From positions 19,817,071-19,881,070 of the forward strand of contig CM055618.1 in the NCBI GenBank assembly GCA_029379385.1: 64,000 nt of DNA. Reading direction: 5' to 3'. The stretch is from Quillaja saponaria (lineage: Eukaryota > Streptophyta > Magnoliopsida > Fabales > Quillajaceae). The notes beneath the pieces are model-generated. The model ran no database searches. It saw only the letters and a list, made by a program, of their open reading frames with translations, and had not been told where the DNA came from. How positions within the stretch are numbered: the stretch's first letter is position 1; every line of letters begins with the position of its first letter. Below are positions 24,290 to 36,334 of the stretch, piece after piece. The position numbers and the translations under genes are program-made.

Positions 24290-25366
24290 CTACTTCCTAA
24301 GCTCTAACCATGAAGGCTCCTGATCTTCATCAGAGTTGTCTCCATCCAACCGCTCTGATTTCAAATCAGATCCAGGATCACGTTCTTGTGAAGACTGTTG
24401 TTCATTTTGCTCCTGTTTATCTGCTTCCTCTTCTTCTTGCCTACATCGTTTAGCCCCAATTGAAACGCCAAACAATCTCGGCATCTCAGTACCCATTGCC
24501 TTCGTCTCGCTGTGACTTCCACCACCACCATGGCCGATGAGTTCTTCAGTCGAAATTTGTGAAACTTGTTTCACAGGCGAAAGCTCCAATGGTTTTTCTT
24601 CTGGTACACTAGCAGAATCTAGTTGACCAGAAACATAATTCGTCATCAAAGCGAGTATGTTATTACATAGGCCCTTCAATTGAGTTAACTCGCCACTCAG
24701 TTGCGTATTCTCTTTCCTAAGTCTCTCATTCTCTTCGAATAGCTCCGGCGCACTGGTGCAATTTGTGGTGCGGTGCACCTTGGTGGGTAGAATAATTGGA
24801 GAAGAGTTCGAGGAGATTACCTGTTCCTCACCGGAGTTTGTCGGAGATACCGTCAGGGCAACGGCAGTTACAGCAGCCACCGTCACTGCATTAGCCGCAG
24901 CAGCAGTTGCAGTTGCTGCCGCCGGACATATTTTCCGGCGTTGTATATCTCGAAGGAGTCCCTTCTCACCTCTTCGGAAAAAATCGTTAGCGAATTCCCA
25001 ACGATCTGGAACAACCTTCCGAAATCCCTGCCAAAATAATATAAACTCGGTCAAAATCAAATAAATTAAATCAATGAAAATATGTACTGTAAAAGAAGAA
25101 CAGTAAAATAATCTTACGTAAGTGTTTAATTGACGCACAAAACTGGAAAAATTATTGTGCTTGAAATACTTAGGAAGCAAATCTCGAGCGAATTCAGCTG
25201 GTCGCCAAACTATGAAGCTTGTACCTTCATCGTTCCATGATACAAGGTCATCCACAGCTGGATCATCTACAAGCTGGTAGGTTTTTGTCAAAAACGGCGT
25301 CGGAAGAGATCTCTGAGAATCCACCGGTACTGATTCCCCAGTCTGTTCTACCGGTGACGGTGCCAT
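24290..25366 (-). CDS. HSFB2: Class B heat-shock transcription factor, B2 type
   Basis: A nuclear DNA-binding factor. Class B members lack the activation motifs of class A and usually repress. Two exons (25118-25366, 24290-25027) give 328 residues; the intron lies at the conserved place inside the DNA-binding domain (QLNTY|GFRK). Domains in order: winged-helix DNA-binding domain about 22-114 ([13 protein letters not shown] to [14 protein letters not shown]), an Ala/Thr/Val-rich linker about 118-145, a heptad coiled coil about 178-213 ([20 protein letters not shown]), the repression motif LFGV at 268-271, then the basic GAKRCR and an acidic tail. B2 is favoured over B1 and B4 by length and the PRLFGVSIG context. 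A three-unit heat-shock element lies about 410 bases upstream. Confidence 0.93.
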   Translation of the reverse strand: MAPSPVEQTGESVPVDSQRSLPTPFLTKTYQLVDDPAVDDLVSWNDEGTSFIVWRPAEFARDLLPKYFKHNNFSSFVRQLNTYVRLFYCSSFTVHIFIDLIYLILTEFILFWQGFRKVVPDRWEFANDFFRRGEKGLLRDIQRRKICPAAATATAAAANAVTVAAVTAVALTVSPTNSGEEQVISSNSSPIILPTKVHRTTNCTSAPELFEENERLRKENTQLSGELTQLKGLCNNILALMTNYVSGQLDSASVPEEKPLELSPVKQVSQISTEELIGHGGGGSHSETKAMGTEMPRLFGVSIGAKRCRQEEEEADKQEQNEQQSSQERDPGSDLKSERLDGDNSDEDQEPSWLELRK

Positions 25367-25772
25367 GGACTTGGATTCCAGATCTGAAACTCAATCTTCT
25401 AAAACTTTCATGGAAAATCGTAGAAACCTAAAGTAATTCTGTCATCAATCTCATATTACAAATAAAAATTATTAACAAAACAAATAAAATTTAATAGTAG
25501 GATTAATCTGAACACGATCAAAATTCTTGGATTAACTTAGATTGCTCCAACTACCTAGTTTCAGGTGTCTTTGCTTTTGGAAGACTCTATAGGATAAATA
25601 AAAGCAATATTTAACATTCCAAAGCGATAAAGAACAAGGTAAATGACTCACTTTACCTCGAAAGCAATGACAGTGATGAGGTGCAGAGATTTTCTCAGTA
25701 ACCAAACAGATAATAAGGAAATCCAGTCGGGGATCAACAACACCGGCGGTGAGGGGGATAGGATTTTGTTCT

Positions 25773-25785
25773 TTCTAGAAGTTTC
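25773..25785 (-). promoter_or_regulatory. Perfect three-unit heat-shock element upstream of HSFB2
   Basis: The sequence ttctagaagtttc matches TTCnnGAAnnTTC exactly, the minimal binding site for a heat-shock factor trimer. It lies about 407 bases upstream of the HSFB2 start codon, in the promoter or leader. It suggests induction by class A factors and possible self-repression; that role is inferred. Confidence 0.65.
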
Positions 25786-27938
25786 TGAGGAGAGTAAATG
25801 ATAGGGGAGAGAGAAAAAGGATTAGAGGATTCGAGAAGAAAAGAAGAATTGAAAGGTCGAAAAAGAGTAAAGCGGTAGGGTCCGCAATTTAGTTACAGGG
25901 AAAGAAAGATCGGGAAGAAGAAGAAAAAAATAAATAAAAATGGATAAGAAGGCAGCGACTATCTGATTAGTGAGTTGTGACTAAGGACTAATGAGCGTCT
26001 ACTTAGTTGGTTGCTTGTCAAATATGATATCGAACTTTTTTTTCCACAAACTTCTCTCTAGTTCTTTCATTATTCTTTTTACATTTAGATTTTTTTTTCT
26101 CTTTTTGCTAAGATACTTCTAGATTCTATTTTACATTTTAGCATATTACAGGTGTGGCCTACCACTACCAGCTGTTGGATACTCCATTATGATCATCGGA
26201 GTGGAGTTTTGAGTATTTTATATAAAAAAAACTATGAACAATTATTAGAATAACTATAGTGTTACAAATAATATATTTGGGTTAGATGGAGTTGGACCGA
26301 TTTGTATATATTGACTTATTTAGGCAGTCCATTCATGAACTAACTTGAACATAATCTGATCATTAAATTATTCTATAATCAGACAGTGTTTGAACTATTT
26401 CATGCATATTTTGATCAATTTATTTATTTAATCAAATTAAAAACAGTTTATCAAATTGGTTTCAATGATCATTAAATTAAAAACAAAAAAAACAAAAACA
26501 AAAAATCTCTTTAAAAAACATCTAACCTAAACATTTATAAATTCCCAAACCAATAAAAAAAAATTAATAATAATCTCACAATATTATAGATAAGTAACAT
26601 AAAAAATTTAACAAACCTAGTATTTAAAAGCCATGCTAAATAGATGACTTCTTAACGAATTTTCTTAGCACATTTGTGAATATATATATTTATTATATCT
26701 AGGCTTGCAATAATTTATTATTTTTAAAATATTAAATGTAGTAATTAAATATATAATATAATAAATAATTTATTATTGTTAAAGTATTTTAAATAATTAT
26801 TATTATATCTAGGCTTTTCCTTGGTGATTGGCTATGGCCTAATTCGTCAGACAACCCAGTCTTGCAAGCCCAAGCAAAACTAAACTAAACAATGACTAGA
26901 GAGCAACACCTGTGACAAGGGAAAATCCAAAAATCAAGGGTTTCAAAGGGATTTGACATGGGCAAAACAAACTTCCGAGAATGGGTAGCCGGAATTGTAG
27001 CATAAGGTAAAAAAGAATAAAAAAATAGAGAGAGAAGAGGAAGAAGGCTTCAGCCAAATTTTTAATTTGATTTCAGATATTTCATTGATTACAGCTCTAA
27101 TTCAATTTATATAAATTAACAACACTTAACAAAATATTAATCTACCCTCAGCCAAATTTTACTACCAGTCACATTAACAAAAAAGTAAATAAAAAAAATC
27201 TCCTAGAGCACTTATTAGGATATTATAAATAAAAATTTATTTATTAATTTACTTAGTACTGATCCAATTATTTAACTAATAAATCATTACTTTAAACAAA
27301 TTTTCATTTCTAAAATTATATGTAATTATTTTAATTTATAAAACTATATTTATTACACAGCACTTCTAGAAATACTCATTAGAAAAACCATAAATAATAT
27401 ATATATAATTGTTATCTCTTTAAATACACATGGCTGAAGTTTCAGTTATTCGATTTTGGACTTGTCGTCTTCCAAACATTTGTACTTAAAAGAGGTTCCA
27501 TTTTGCGATGCATTGATGCAGTAATCATATTTAAAATAAAATTACAGTAATGTGATCTTCATAGAGATTGCCAACTAGAGCATCAAACTGATCTTCATGA
27601 AGGAGCTAAACCTTACAAATTTATTTTCTAGATCGGTAGTGCATATTGTGTTTTCCTGAGTTGCTTATCTATGTTAAAAGACATCACCAAATTTAACTAT
27701 CTTATGAAATCTCTCTCTTTGCTTAATGTTTTTTTCCCTAAAATGTCAGTCAGTCAATGCATGCACTCAGATCAAACAAATTATTCAACTGCAGGAGATG
27801 AGGAGTTGAAGTTTATTTCTGAAGATGACACGGTTACAGACTTACAGAAAGACATATGCTTCTGAAGAAATTTCAATTTTCAAGATGGAGTAAATCACTA
27901 AATCAAGGAGAAGTATTTTAAGTAATCACGCTTGTCAT
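25786..27938. other. AT-rich spacer between HSFB2 and the epimerase gene
   Basis: No gene is supported. Positions about 27195-27395 may be another copy of the small MITE family: the right side reads cagcacttctagaaatactcattagaaaaacc, whose reverse complement matches the end of the element at 31548. A left end was not defined. The 27671-27865 frame has no recognisable similarity. Confidence 0.35.
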
Positions 27939-30760
27939 TTAAGGCTTTGATTGGTAACCCAATGGATTATTCTTTGCCCAATTCCATTGGTCTCTGCACA
28001 TCTCATCTATACCATATCTTGCCCTGTAGACGAGCACCCAAACCAGTAAAAATAAGAAGCTAAAAAACATGAAGCCATTAGTAACAAGGACTAAATCTAA
28101 ATTAACAACTAAAACTGTTGTTGTGAGGAAAAAAGATTGCAAAACTTACTTCCAACCAAGTTCTTTCTCAGCTTTCTCCGTAGAAGCATAAACAGCAGTA
28201 GCATCACCAGGTCTTCTCGGACATAGTTTTATAGGAATTTTCTGAAAACAGAAAGAGACAAATAAACACTTCAACTGAGGTTATATTGCATATATGTGGC
28301 TGTGAGAGAGTGAGTGAGTGAGAGAGAGAGAGAGAGAGAGATGCACACACATATACCTTGCCATAGGCTTTCTCAAATGCAGCTACCATTTCAAGTACAG
28401 ATGTACCACGTCCAGTCCCCAAATTGTAGGTCATGCATCCTAAGCACCACGTTTTCCCAGTCCACTTTTAGGAAACAAAGAAACTAAAACTAATTTTTGA
28501 AGTATTAAAACTCGATGATAATCAATTTGTCTGGAGTCCTAGCAGTTCTGAAACTAATAAATGAACCACAAATGCCTACAGATGATGGATAACAAGACTA
28601 TTAACACTTAGATAAGTGTGAAGAGAAGATGGATTACCTATGTTTTCTGTTGTAAAAATCTTTCTTAGGGCCGCAATATGACCATCTGCTAAGTCCATAA
28701 CATGGATGTAGTCCCGGATCTGATTCATCATCAGGACAAAAGAAATCAACAAGAGTTTGTTTTAGTTGACTTTGCATTATGACCAAGAAGCTCATATTTT
28801 ACAAAACAAATGTAACTGCAAGAAGTTAACAACATAGTCCAGACAGAGAAGCTCATTAGAGATCAACTAGGTTATGATAAAATCCCGTCAGTAAAATGGA
28901 TCCTATGGAAAGTCCATCTATTCCCAATCTTTAGTAAAAATAAAAAAAATTGCTCCACTACCTTATATCCTCTATCTCCCCCCCTCCCCCCAAAAAAAAA
29001 AAATCTGCTCGGTATTCTTGTGCGCCAAAAAAGCACTATTAGGGGAAGTTACATACCGCACTACCATCTTTTGTAGGATAATCATGACCAAATACATTAA
29101 GCTTGGGCAATCTCCCCACAGCTACTTGCTGTATGTAAGGCATGAGATTATTAGGGATTCCCTTGGGATCTTCACCGATTTTACCACTTTCATGAGCCCC
29201 AACTGGATTGAAGTATCTTAGTAGAATAATTCTCCAGTCAGGTTCTGCTTTCTGAATATCCCGAGCAATTTCTTCAAGGAAAAGCTATGACAAATAAATT
29301 GATATGTCAGGCAAGAACAAAAACTCACTCCTACAGATCCTAGAAACAGCCATCCAACATCAAGCATCTACAGCAGTATATATAATACACAAAAGAAGTA
29401 AAAGAAAAAAAAAAAAAAGAAAAAAAAAAAAGAGAGGACAAAAGTGATACTTGCCTTAGTCCTTCCATAAGGATTCACAGCCTGTAACTTGAAGTCCTCA
29501 ACACATGGTATTTTTTCAGGTTCACCATAAACAGTTGCAGATGATGAGAAAACCATCTGTTTGCCCACAAAACCAAATATTTGTGTCAATTAGAAAAATG
29601 TAGTTTTCCTTGTGTGTCAGTGCGAGTTATTGACTTTGATGCCCAAATTAAAGTATAAATTCTAGAATTCTTATTATGTTATATTCCCCCTACTAGATGT
29701 TATTTTCTTGATGACATACTCAAGGCTTGCAGGGGAACAAGAGAAACCTCTTAGCTAATATGAATTTTGAACCCAAGTAAAGCCAAATCCTATATTATAA
29801 AACTTAGCACATTCACGCAATTGATTAGTTTATCAGATGTGCTTATTTTGATAGACATTCAGAAGACAAAGAATTTATCCTTTTTCCCACACAATTGCAA
29901 CTTGCAAACAACAGAATTTGTAAGTTTACATAGCGAACCTTTTTACAGTCATATTTTGACATAACCTCATATAGATTGATAGTGCCAACCAGGTTGTTAT
30001 CAAAATAGCGACGAGGATATGCAACACTCTCTCCAACAGCTTTCAGGCCAGCAAAGTGGATCACAGCATCAAATCTGTTTCATTGTTATACCTCAGCACT
30101 AAACGAGTATGTTAACACTTTCACTATCAACGAATAGAAGGGGAATCTATCAAAATCTATTTACTACAATAGAATGAAGTTAACAAAAGGGACTCTTGAA
30201 AGAAAGAAAAAATCATTCATGCCCCTTTTATTCATCTCTTAAAACTTTTGATAAAGCTTGAAAAAAGATGAAAAAAATCCAAATTAATGAATCTTTTACA
30301 TACTTAGTTTGAGAAAACAGCTTCTCCAAGTCTTCCATTTTCCTGAGATCACCCTGTAACCAAATGAAGCCAATCCAAAAGCCTAGATTAACAAAGGAAA
30401 CAATTTCGCTGACAATGAACTATTGGAAAAGCTGATTGGTCGTTCAATTCGAATAGAAAAAGAAACGTCTACTGGTTTCCCATTTGCTGGATTCCTGAAA
30501 AACCTGGCACAGTGAAATCATTATAACATTTATCGGAAATTGGAAGAGGGATATCATACCAGATGGAATTCGAGGTTCTGAGAGAGCTCAGGACCCACCA
30601 AGTCCCGAACCCTATCAACCGCTTCCATGGCAGAATTATCAAGATTGTCAATTATAGAAACCCTAAACTCTGCTTTAAGAAGCTGAACCACTGTGTGACT
30701 GCCAATGAATCCGGCCCCACCAGTAACGAGAATCCTCTGTGCTGATTCGGATGACGCCAT
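27939..30760 (-). CDS. UGE: UDP-glucose 4-epimerase
   Basis: An NAD-dependent short-chain dehydrogenase/reductase that interconverts UDP-glucose and UDP-galactose in the cytosol for cell-wall and galactolipid synthesis. Nine exons (30560-30760, 30304-30353, 29939-30074, 29455-29556, 29057-29284, 28638-28719, 28357-28439, 28150-28241, 27939-28023) give 352 residues, the normal plant length. Motifs: the NAD site GGAGFIGSH at 14-22, [11 protein letters not shown], the catalytic Ser in SSSATVYG (133-140), and the catalytic Y-x3-K in YGRTK (159-163). Intron 4 starts with GC instead of GT (AAG|GCAAGT at 29454), the classic GC-AG type, and is needed to keep the frame. Intron 7 holds a GA/GTGA microsatellite at about 28303-28341. 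It may use the same UDP-glucose pool as the nearby sucrose synthase. Confidence 0.95.
28303..28341 (+). repeat. GA/GTGA microsatellite in an epimerase intron
   Basis: A run of gagt and ga units, about 39 bases, lies close to the 5' splice site of intron 7 of the epimerase gene (minus strand). It is likely length-polymorphic. Confidence 0.8.
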
Positions 30761-31547
30761 TGCGACCTTGAAGAAATTTTCAGATATAAACCCAAAAAAG
30801 AAAAAGAAAAAGAAAAAAAAAGAGAGAAAGAAATCTGATTGAAACCACGAGACTTAGAGAGGGAAGCAAAGAGTGACGGATATATAGATGGAGGGATAAT
30901 ATTAAGAGTACTAATTTGCGTAAATCAAGGAATCAGGTTTAGAAATAATTTGAATGGATAAGAATGCGAACTGGGATTGACTCGAAGGTTACGTCTCTTT
31001 GTTCAATTCCGTTTTCGGTAGTTTCAGTAATCGTTGGATTGTTGGCGCGCTTTTTCATTACATTTGCATTTATTTTGTTTCCAACTTCTTAACACGGTGA
31101 AGTGATGCTCATATCAGACGCTTACCAAGCGCGTAATCAACAATCCTTTTTCTATTTAGCTTATGCACAATTCGAGATAGTGGATATTTTTAAATAAAAT
31201 TTAATATATAATAAATTATTTTTTATTAATATTATTTTTTATTTTATCTCATTTTTATATACTTTAATCATATTTTGTAAGAATTTTTTTTTTAATAAGT
31301 TGTCTAAGTGCATTTGTGTAATAAATATGATTTTTAAAAGTAACAATTTATACAATAAATAATATTAAAATAATTATCAATCACCATAGTTTTATTCATA
31401 GAATCTTAACAAGTATCTTCGTAAGGAAAATCTTTTCTAAAATTTAATTATATGTGGTATTTTATAAGTAAATTAGTACATTTTTTAAATCATATCAAGG
31501 AAATTAATTTTTTTTATCAAGGGATCCAAACACAATTATTTGTTAAA
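30761..31547. other. Epimerase promoter and AT-rich spacer
   Basis: The A-rich, G/A-rich 5' leader of the epimerase lies at about 30765-30860. Beyond 31150 the DNA is almost pure A/T, and 31283-31420 may be a further decayed MITE of the same family as the element at 31548. No gene is seen. Confidence 0.35.
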
Positions 31548-31744
31548 GGGTTTTTCTAATGAGTGCTCTATGGACATTTGTTAATGTTATATAAATAAAA
31601 AGTTTGTAACATTTATTACGGTAGCTAATTATGATTTTAATGATATATAATATATAAATGGCTATTTTTGAAAAAATTTAAGTTTCAAATACCATATTTA
31701 TTATAACTTAATAAATGCTCTTATGGCACCCATTAGAACAATCC
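31548..31744 (+). mobile_element. Mutator-like MITE with perfect 9-bp target duplication
   Basis: A 197-base non-coding element. The left end gggtttttctaatgagtgc and the reverse complement of the right end ggattgttctaatgggtgc agree at 15 of 19 positions. It is flanked on both sides by tttgttaaa (31539-31547 and 31745-31753), a perfect 9-bp duplication, as made by Mutator-superfamily transposases. The inside is AT-rich and codes for nothing, so it would be mobilised in trans. Confidence 0.75.
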
Positions 31745-31753
31745 TTTGTTAAA

Positions 31754-34256
31754 ACCTATTACATAAATAATGTGTGATTTTAATATAATCTTTTTTAATA
31801 TAAACATTTTTTAAAAAATATTAAAATATGATAAATGTGAATTTTTACAAATTAAAGTATTTTATAAAGAAAAAATTCATTGATTTTAATTTCAATTTCG
31901 TCTCTATATTTTAAAATAATGCATTGGCTCTTTATAATTTAAATATCGTTTCAGTTATACTTTTGGTCCTTGTAATTTGATTTTAGTTTTTAATTATACT
32001 TTGTAATGTTAATCATTTTGAATTTATGTTTATGTAGTTAAAAAAATTATAAGTTAGTATTTTTTTAAATATTTTAAGTCTTAATATAATTTATTAATTA
32101 TAAAGTTTTCAACTGACTAACCCAACCCTGAGAGCCAGCAAGCAAATCCCATGTACTCTCTCTCTATAAAAAATAAAAAGGCGCTAGGCGCTCCAATGGT
32201 TCGTGAGAAGGGAAAAGGACTTAACCTTTGTTGCATTTGGCACAAGATGCTAAAGAGAGAGCTTTATGAATGGTGAATTAACTAAGGTAACTCTTGGACT
32301 TGATTTATCCAAATTTTATAACTGGTGAAATTTTCTCCCATCCGACCACCAAACTTGTAAAATTAGGTGAAATTATAATCCTACTCAACTGAGTCGAGTT
32401 GAGTGATACTTTACCTCTACCTGGCCAGACCAATCTCGGTTACACACACCTAAGCACCATTATCGTTAGTTTAAATAGTATGTGATGTCAAGAATGTAAC
32501 TGAAATATAATTTAAATAATAAGGAGTTAATTGCACTATTTTAAAATATAAAATAAAATTAAAATTGAAATCAATATTACATGTACCAAAGTGTAATTAG
32601 GCTTTTTCGTCTATTAAAACAAACGTTGCAAGCGAAGGAGGCTATTTCAACTAAAAAATGGCTGTGTTTGTTTATGCCAAAAGTGACTAGGCCACAGGCT
32701 ATTTCAGCCCATGTTAATGATAAAACAAAACGTCCAGCCTTTCCGGATTTGAGCCTGCAGTGCGGAATCGGACCTATCTAGTGGCCGATGGACCGACAAA
32801 TCTTCTACTTATTTTGAAAAAGTTTGGCCAGCAAGAATTCTTCCACCAGATATTATATTGATATTACATTTTGCTAACATCTTCTACCAGATACTAAATT
32901 AATAGTCCAGCATTTCTTTAATTTCTCATTCATCATAACACTACCTCTAATTTCTAATAATTAAAATGTTTCTTGGATTGAATGGTAGCCTTAGATCATT
33001 AATTAATTATTTTTTTTTTAAGTGTAATTAAACAATGACTTCAATGTGAACCAGAGTAATATTTGGTATTGCATTAAAAGTCTATTTTAAAAAAAAAATT
33101 AAATGTATTTAATTTTTTATAATAAATATGACATTTGCATATGTTATTAACATTAATTTTTATTTAAATAAAAAAACTAATATATATATACATATAATTG
33201 TGTTTATTGACCGTGTATAAATTTAATACAATCAAATAATAATATTCCATTTTGCACAAGAAGTATATTCCAAGCATATCTCCTCTTCATATATATCTTT
33301 ATGTAACTTTTGAATCCTACTAATATCTAGAATATGTACTCCATGTGAGCAGAGGCAGATTTAAATAACAAATACACCCAAAAAAAAAAACTTTGATATT
33401 TAAATTAATATTAATTCGTACCATCGTGATAACTATTACCTAGAGTTTTCAGTGCAGTCAATAATTTGACCAGAGCAATACAATTGGCCACCCATAATTT
33501 ATAGATCTTGCCAGTTCAACGAAATATTGGTAAAAAGAATCCTTAGTTGAAGAACTTGCGGATCTTGTGGGGGCAGGTCATCATGTGTGTTAGGCGGCCT
33601 ATGAACAATAAAATAATTTGGTTACTGACGTGGTGAGTTTTTTCTCAAAGATAATATATTATTAGTCAAGTGACCTTTAAAAAATTTTTAGAAAGCTCAA
33701 GTTTTGATCTCTCAAAATTATCTTATTTTTAAATCAAACCTTCAGAAAAAATTTCAATCAATTTCTTTTTGACATTCAAAATTTCTTATTTAAATTCAAC
33801 TATCTTTTGTACGTGTAAAAATGAAATAAGCACGCTTAACATAAAATTAATGATATATTTAGTTCCTTTTATGATTTTAATTTTTTAGTCATTTGTCGTT
33901 TAATTATGGAAGATTATTTTAGTTGTGAATAACATTGTGGAATTTGATTAAAAAATTTAAATCTTACAAGTATGAAATTGACTGAAAAAAATTTATAAAG
34001 AATTAAATTTAAGACCAAAACAATTCTATTTAAAAGATTAAAACAGTAGTTATTAAAAATAAAAATAATTAAAAGAAATGTGCTTAGACTCGAGTATTAT
34101 TCTGTCTAGCTAACAACTAGCGGACAATATGACTTTTCAATGAAAATTAAAGTGTTCAATCAAGAGATAGATACCAAGAGCATGTTAATGAGTAGACCTA
34201 ATTCATTTTAACATTATCTTCATTAAGAAATAGACGTACTGAGTGTTGCGCAAAAA
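31754..34256. other. AT-rich spacer upstream of the osmotin-like gene
   Basis: No supported gene in 2.5 kb. The plus-strand frame at 32581-32781 has no recognisable similarity. A short palindrome (actcaact at 32383-32390 with agttgagt at 32397-32404) is visible. The rest is A/T-rich. Confidence 0.35.
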
Positions 34257-34335
34257 AGCCGCCACCTACCTTTCTTAAGAAAATTAAACACCACTAGCCA
34301 CTATTTATATAAACCTAGCTAAAGTGAAAGCCGCC
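34257..34335 (+). promoter_or_regulatory. Two GCC boxes in the osmotin-like promoter
   Basis: AGCCGCC, the core binding site of ethylene-response factors (ERFs), occurs twice, at 34257-34263 and 34329-34335, about 165 and 93 bases before the start codon. The candidate TATA box ctatatataa (34351-34360) lies between the second box and the gene. GCC boxes are well known in basic PR gene promoters including osmotin, so ethylene or defence induction is a reasonable inference. Confidence 0.65.
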
Positions 34336-34421
34336 CTTCATCGATCATTGCTATATATAACCCTACCCATTACATTACCTTAGTAACCAAGCACACACAC
34401 TTCTCCTAAAAAAAAAAAACC

Positions 34422-35159
34422 ATGAGCTTCTTAACCAACCTCTCAATGTCTTCCTTACTAGTTTTGAGCTTGTTCTTTATCTCCACCTATGCAGCCAACT
34501 TTGAGATCCGCAATGATTGCCCCTACACTGTGTGGGCAGCTGCCAGCCCCGGTGGTGGTCGCCGTCTCGAACGTGGCCAAACCTGGAACCTTTGGGTGGC
34601 ACCCGGCACAGCCATGGCTCGTATTTGGGGACGTACGAATTGCAACTTTGATGGTAGTGGTCGAGGTCGTTGCCAAACTGGAGACTGTACTGGAGGGCTA
34701 GAATGTAAAGGTTGGGGTGTACCTCCAAACACATTGGCTGAATATGCTTTAAACCAATATGGTAACTTGGATTTCTATGACATTTCATTAGTGGATGGGT
34801 TCAATATCCCTATGGATTTCTACCCTCTAGCTAATTGTCATAAAATCCGGTGCACCGCCGACATCAACGGGCAGTGTCCGGGTGAGTTGAGGGCAGCAGG
34901 TGGGTGTAATAACCCCTGTACGGTGTTTAAGACTAATGAATTTTGTTGCACTAATGGGCAAGGAAGTTGTGGTCCTACAAATTTGTCAAGGTTTTTTAAG
35001 CAAAGATGCCCTGATGCTTATAGCTACCCTCAAGATGATCCATCAAGCACATTTACATGTCCAGCTGGCTCTAATTATAGAGTTGTATTTTGTCCAATAA
35101 GCTCTCCTCATAATAATTTATCTCTTGAGAACATTGTTGAAACTGCAATGGATGTGTAA
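34422..35159 (+). CDS. Osmotin-like / thaumatin-like PR-5 protein
   Basis: A secreted or vacuolar defence protein of the thaumatin family, often antifungal and induced by osmotic stress. The single exon encodes 245 residues. A signal peptide covers about 1-24, cut before [16 protein letters not shown]. The mature part holds 16 cysteines, the full set for eight disulphides. The signatures [34 protein letters not shown] and [11 protein letters not shown] are present, with acidic-cleft residues (Arg, Glu and three Asp) apparently kept. After VVFCP an extension of about 20 residues ends NIVETAMDV; osmotins use such tails for vacuolar sorting. The protein lacks introns, as most osmotins do. A polyadenylation signal aataaa lies at 35250-35255. 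Confidence 0.95.
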   Translation: MSFLTNLSMSSLLVLSLFFISTYAANFEIRNDCPYTVWAAASPGGGRRLERGQTWNLWVAPGTAMARIWGRTNCNFDGSGRGRCQTGDCTGGLECKGWGVPPNTLAEYALNQYGNLDFYDISLVDGFNIPMDFYPLANCHKIRCTADINGQCPGELRAAGGCNNPCTVFKTNEFCCTNGQGSCGPTNLSRFFKQRCPDAYSYPQDDPSSTFTCPAGSNYRVVFCPISSPHNNLSLENIVETAMDV

Positions 35160-36167
35160 AAAACATTAGTAGCAGGTTTCTTCATCAATCTGGGGGCTGC
35201 CTAAAAGCTAATGTATATGAAGCTTTTCATCGAAAGCTTCATTTCAAAAAATAAAGTTTAATTGCTTGTTGTAGTGTGCGTCTTGATTTGGTTTTGTTTT
35301 GCTATACCTTGATTTGGTCGTGTATAATACAAAACCAAATTAACTTTTAATAAAGACAACTTTTTTCCTTTGCCTTATTGACTTTAGCACTTTAACTTTT
35401 TTAAAGAGTTTTATTAATTTTATGTTTGTATTCATCGTGCATCAGCAATATATATATATATATGAGAAAAATAATTTTCAATTATGATTTTTCTTATCTG
35501 AACTGATCAGAGAAACAATTTCTACCAAACATTAAAATAATATGTCACTATCAAGTATAATTTAGGACACTTTCTACTATAAAGTTGTTGGGTTTCTGTT
35601 AGTTCAACGAATATTATTTATGGTTGCCTTTTTTGGTGCAGTGCATAAGGAAAACGTAAAGCATACACAATGTTTCAAATTTCATGCCTTTGATTTTTAT
35701 TTCAATAATTAGTACTAAAAAGTCCACAATGCTGTTTCTTTGATTTTACCAAAAAAAAGAAAAAAAAAGAAAGGCTAAGCTATTCTTTTTCATCTTCTAT
35801 CTCATATAAAATTGCAAATGTAAAACCAAAATATTAAAATCCCAAAAGAGAAAGAAAACAAAAACAGAAAAGATTTCCCACAAAAATGGGCCTCATTATG
35901 GGCTGGGCCTTAATAGTGACTGGTTCTACCACGAGCTTTCCAGGTCATTTCCCGCCAAATAAAATAATTAAATTATTTCCATGAATGAGGTTGATGGCTC
36001 AAATAAAATATAATATGGTTAGCCAAAAATTGATGACACACTCCGCAATTTACTCGCCTGATGGAAATTTTGGCCGGTGGCTCCCACATGAGCCCAAAAC
36101 CAAACACGTGCTTTTAAACCGGTGTTTGTCCGGACCCGGCATTATGTGAACCGGTTCAATTTTTGCA
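35160..36167. promoter_or_regulatory. Spacer with promoter elements of the small C2 gene
   Basis: The left part is the osmotin-like 3' untranslated region with an 8-bp hairpin (35219-35226 with 35233-35240). Upstream of the C2 gene are three site II words (tgggcc 35887-35892, tgggct 35899-35904, tgggcc 35904-35909), a perfect E2F-type site tttcccgccaaa (35948-35959) and a cacgtg G-box near 36104-36109. No gene is present. Confidence 0.5.
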
Positions 36168-36176
36168 TATAAATAG
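36168..36176 (+). promoter_or_regulatory. TATA box of the small C2 gene
   Basis: The word tataaatag lies about 165 bases before the start codon, a normal distance for a leader of about 135 bases. Confidence 0.6.
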
Positions 36177-36334
36177 AGTACTGAGTGATCATATTCATCG
36201 TTGACCTTTCATTCTCCTCTTAAAGGAATTACAGATTCATATTCCTTTCTGTTACGCAGAATAGAATCTTTCTTGGATCTTTCGTTCTCCTTTTTTCTCA
36301 TCGGGATCTGTCTCTATCATTCTCTGCTACGAAA

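Noticed and set aside
28303..28341. A CRISPR-like or regulatory array at the GA run
   Set aside because: It is a simple microsatellite within an intron, without spacers.
32383..32404. A short palindrome as an operator or transposon tip
   Set aside because: Arms of only 8 bases with no repeat elsewhere in the window; expected by chance in 64 kb.
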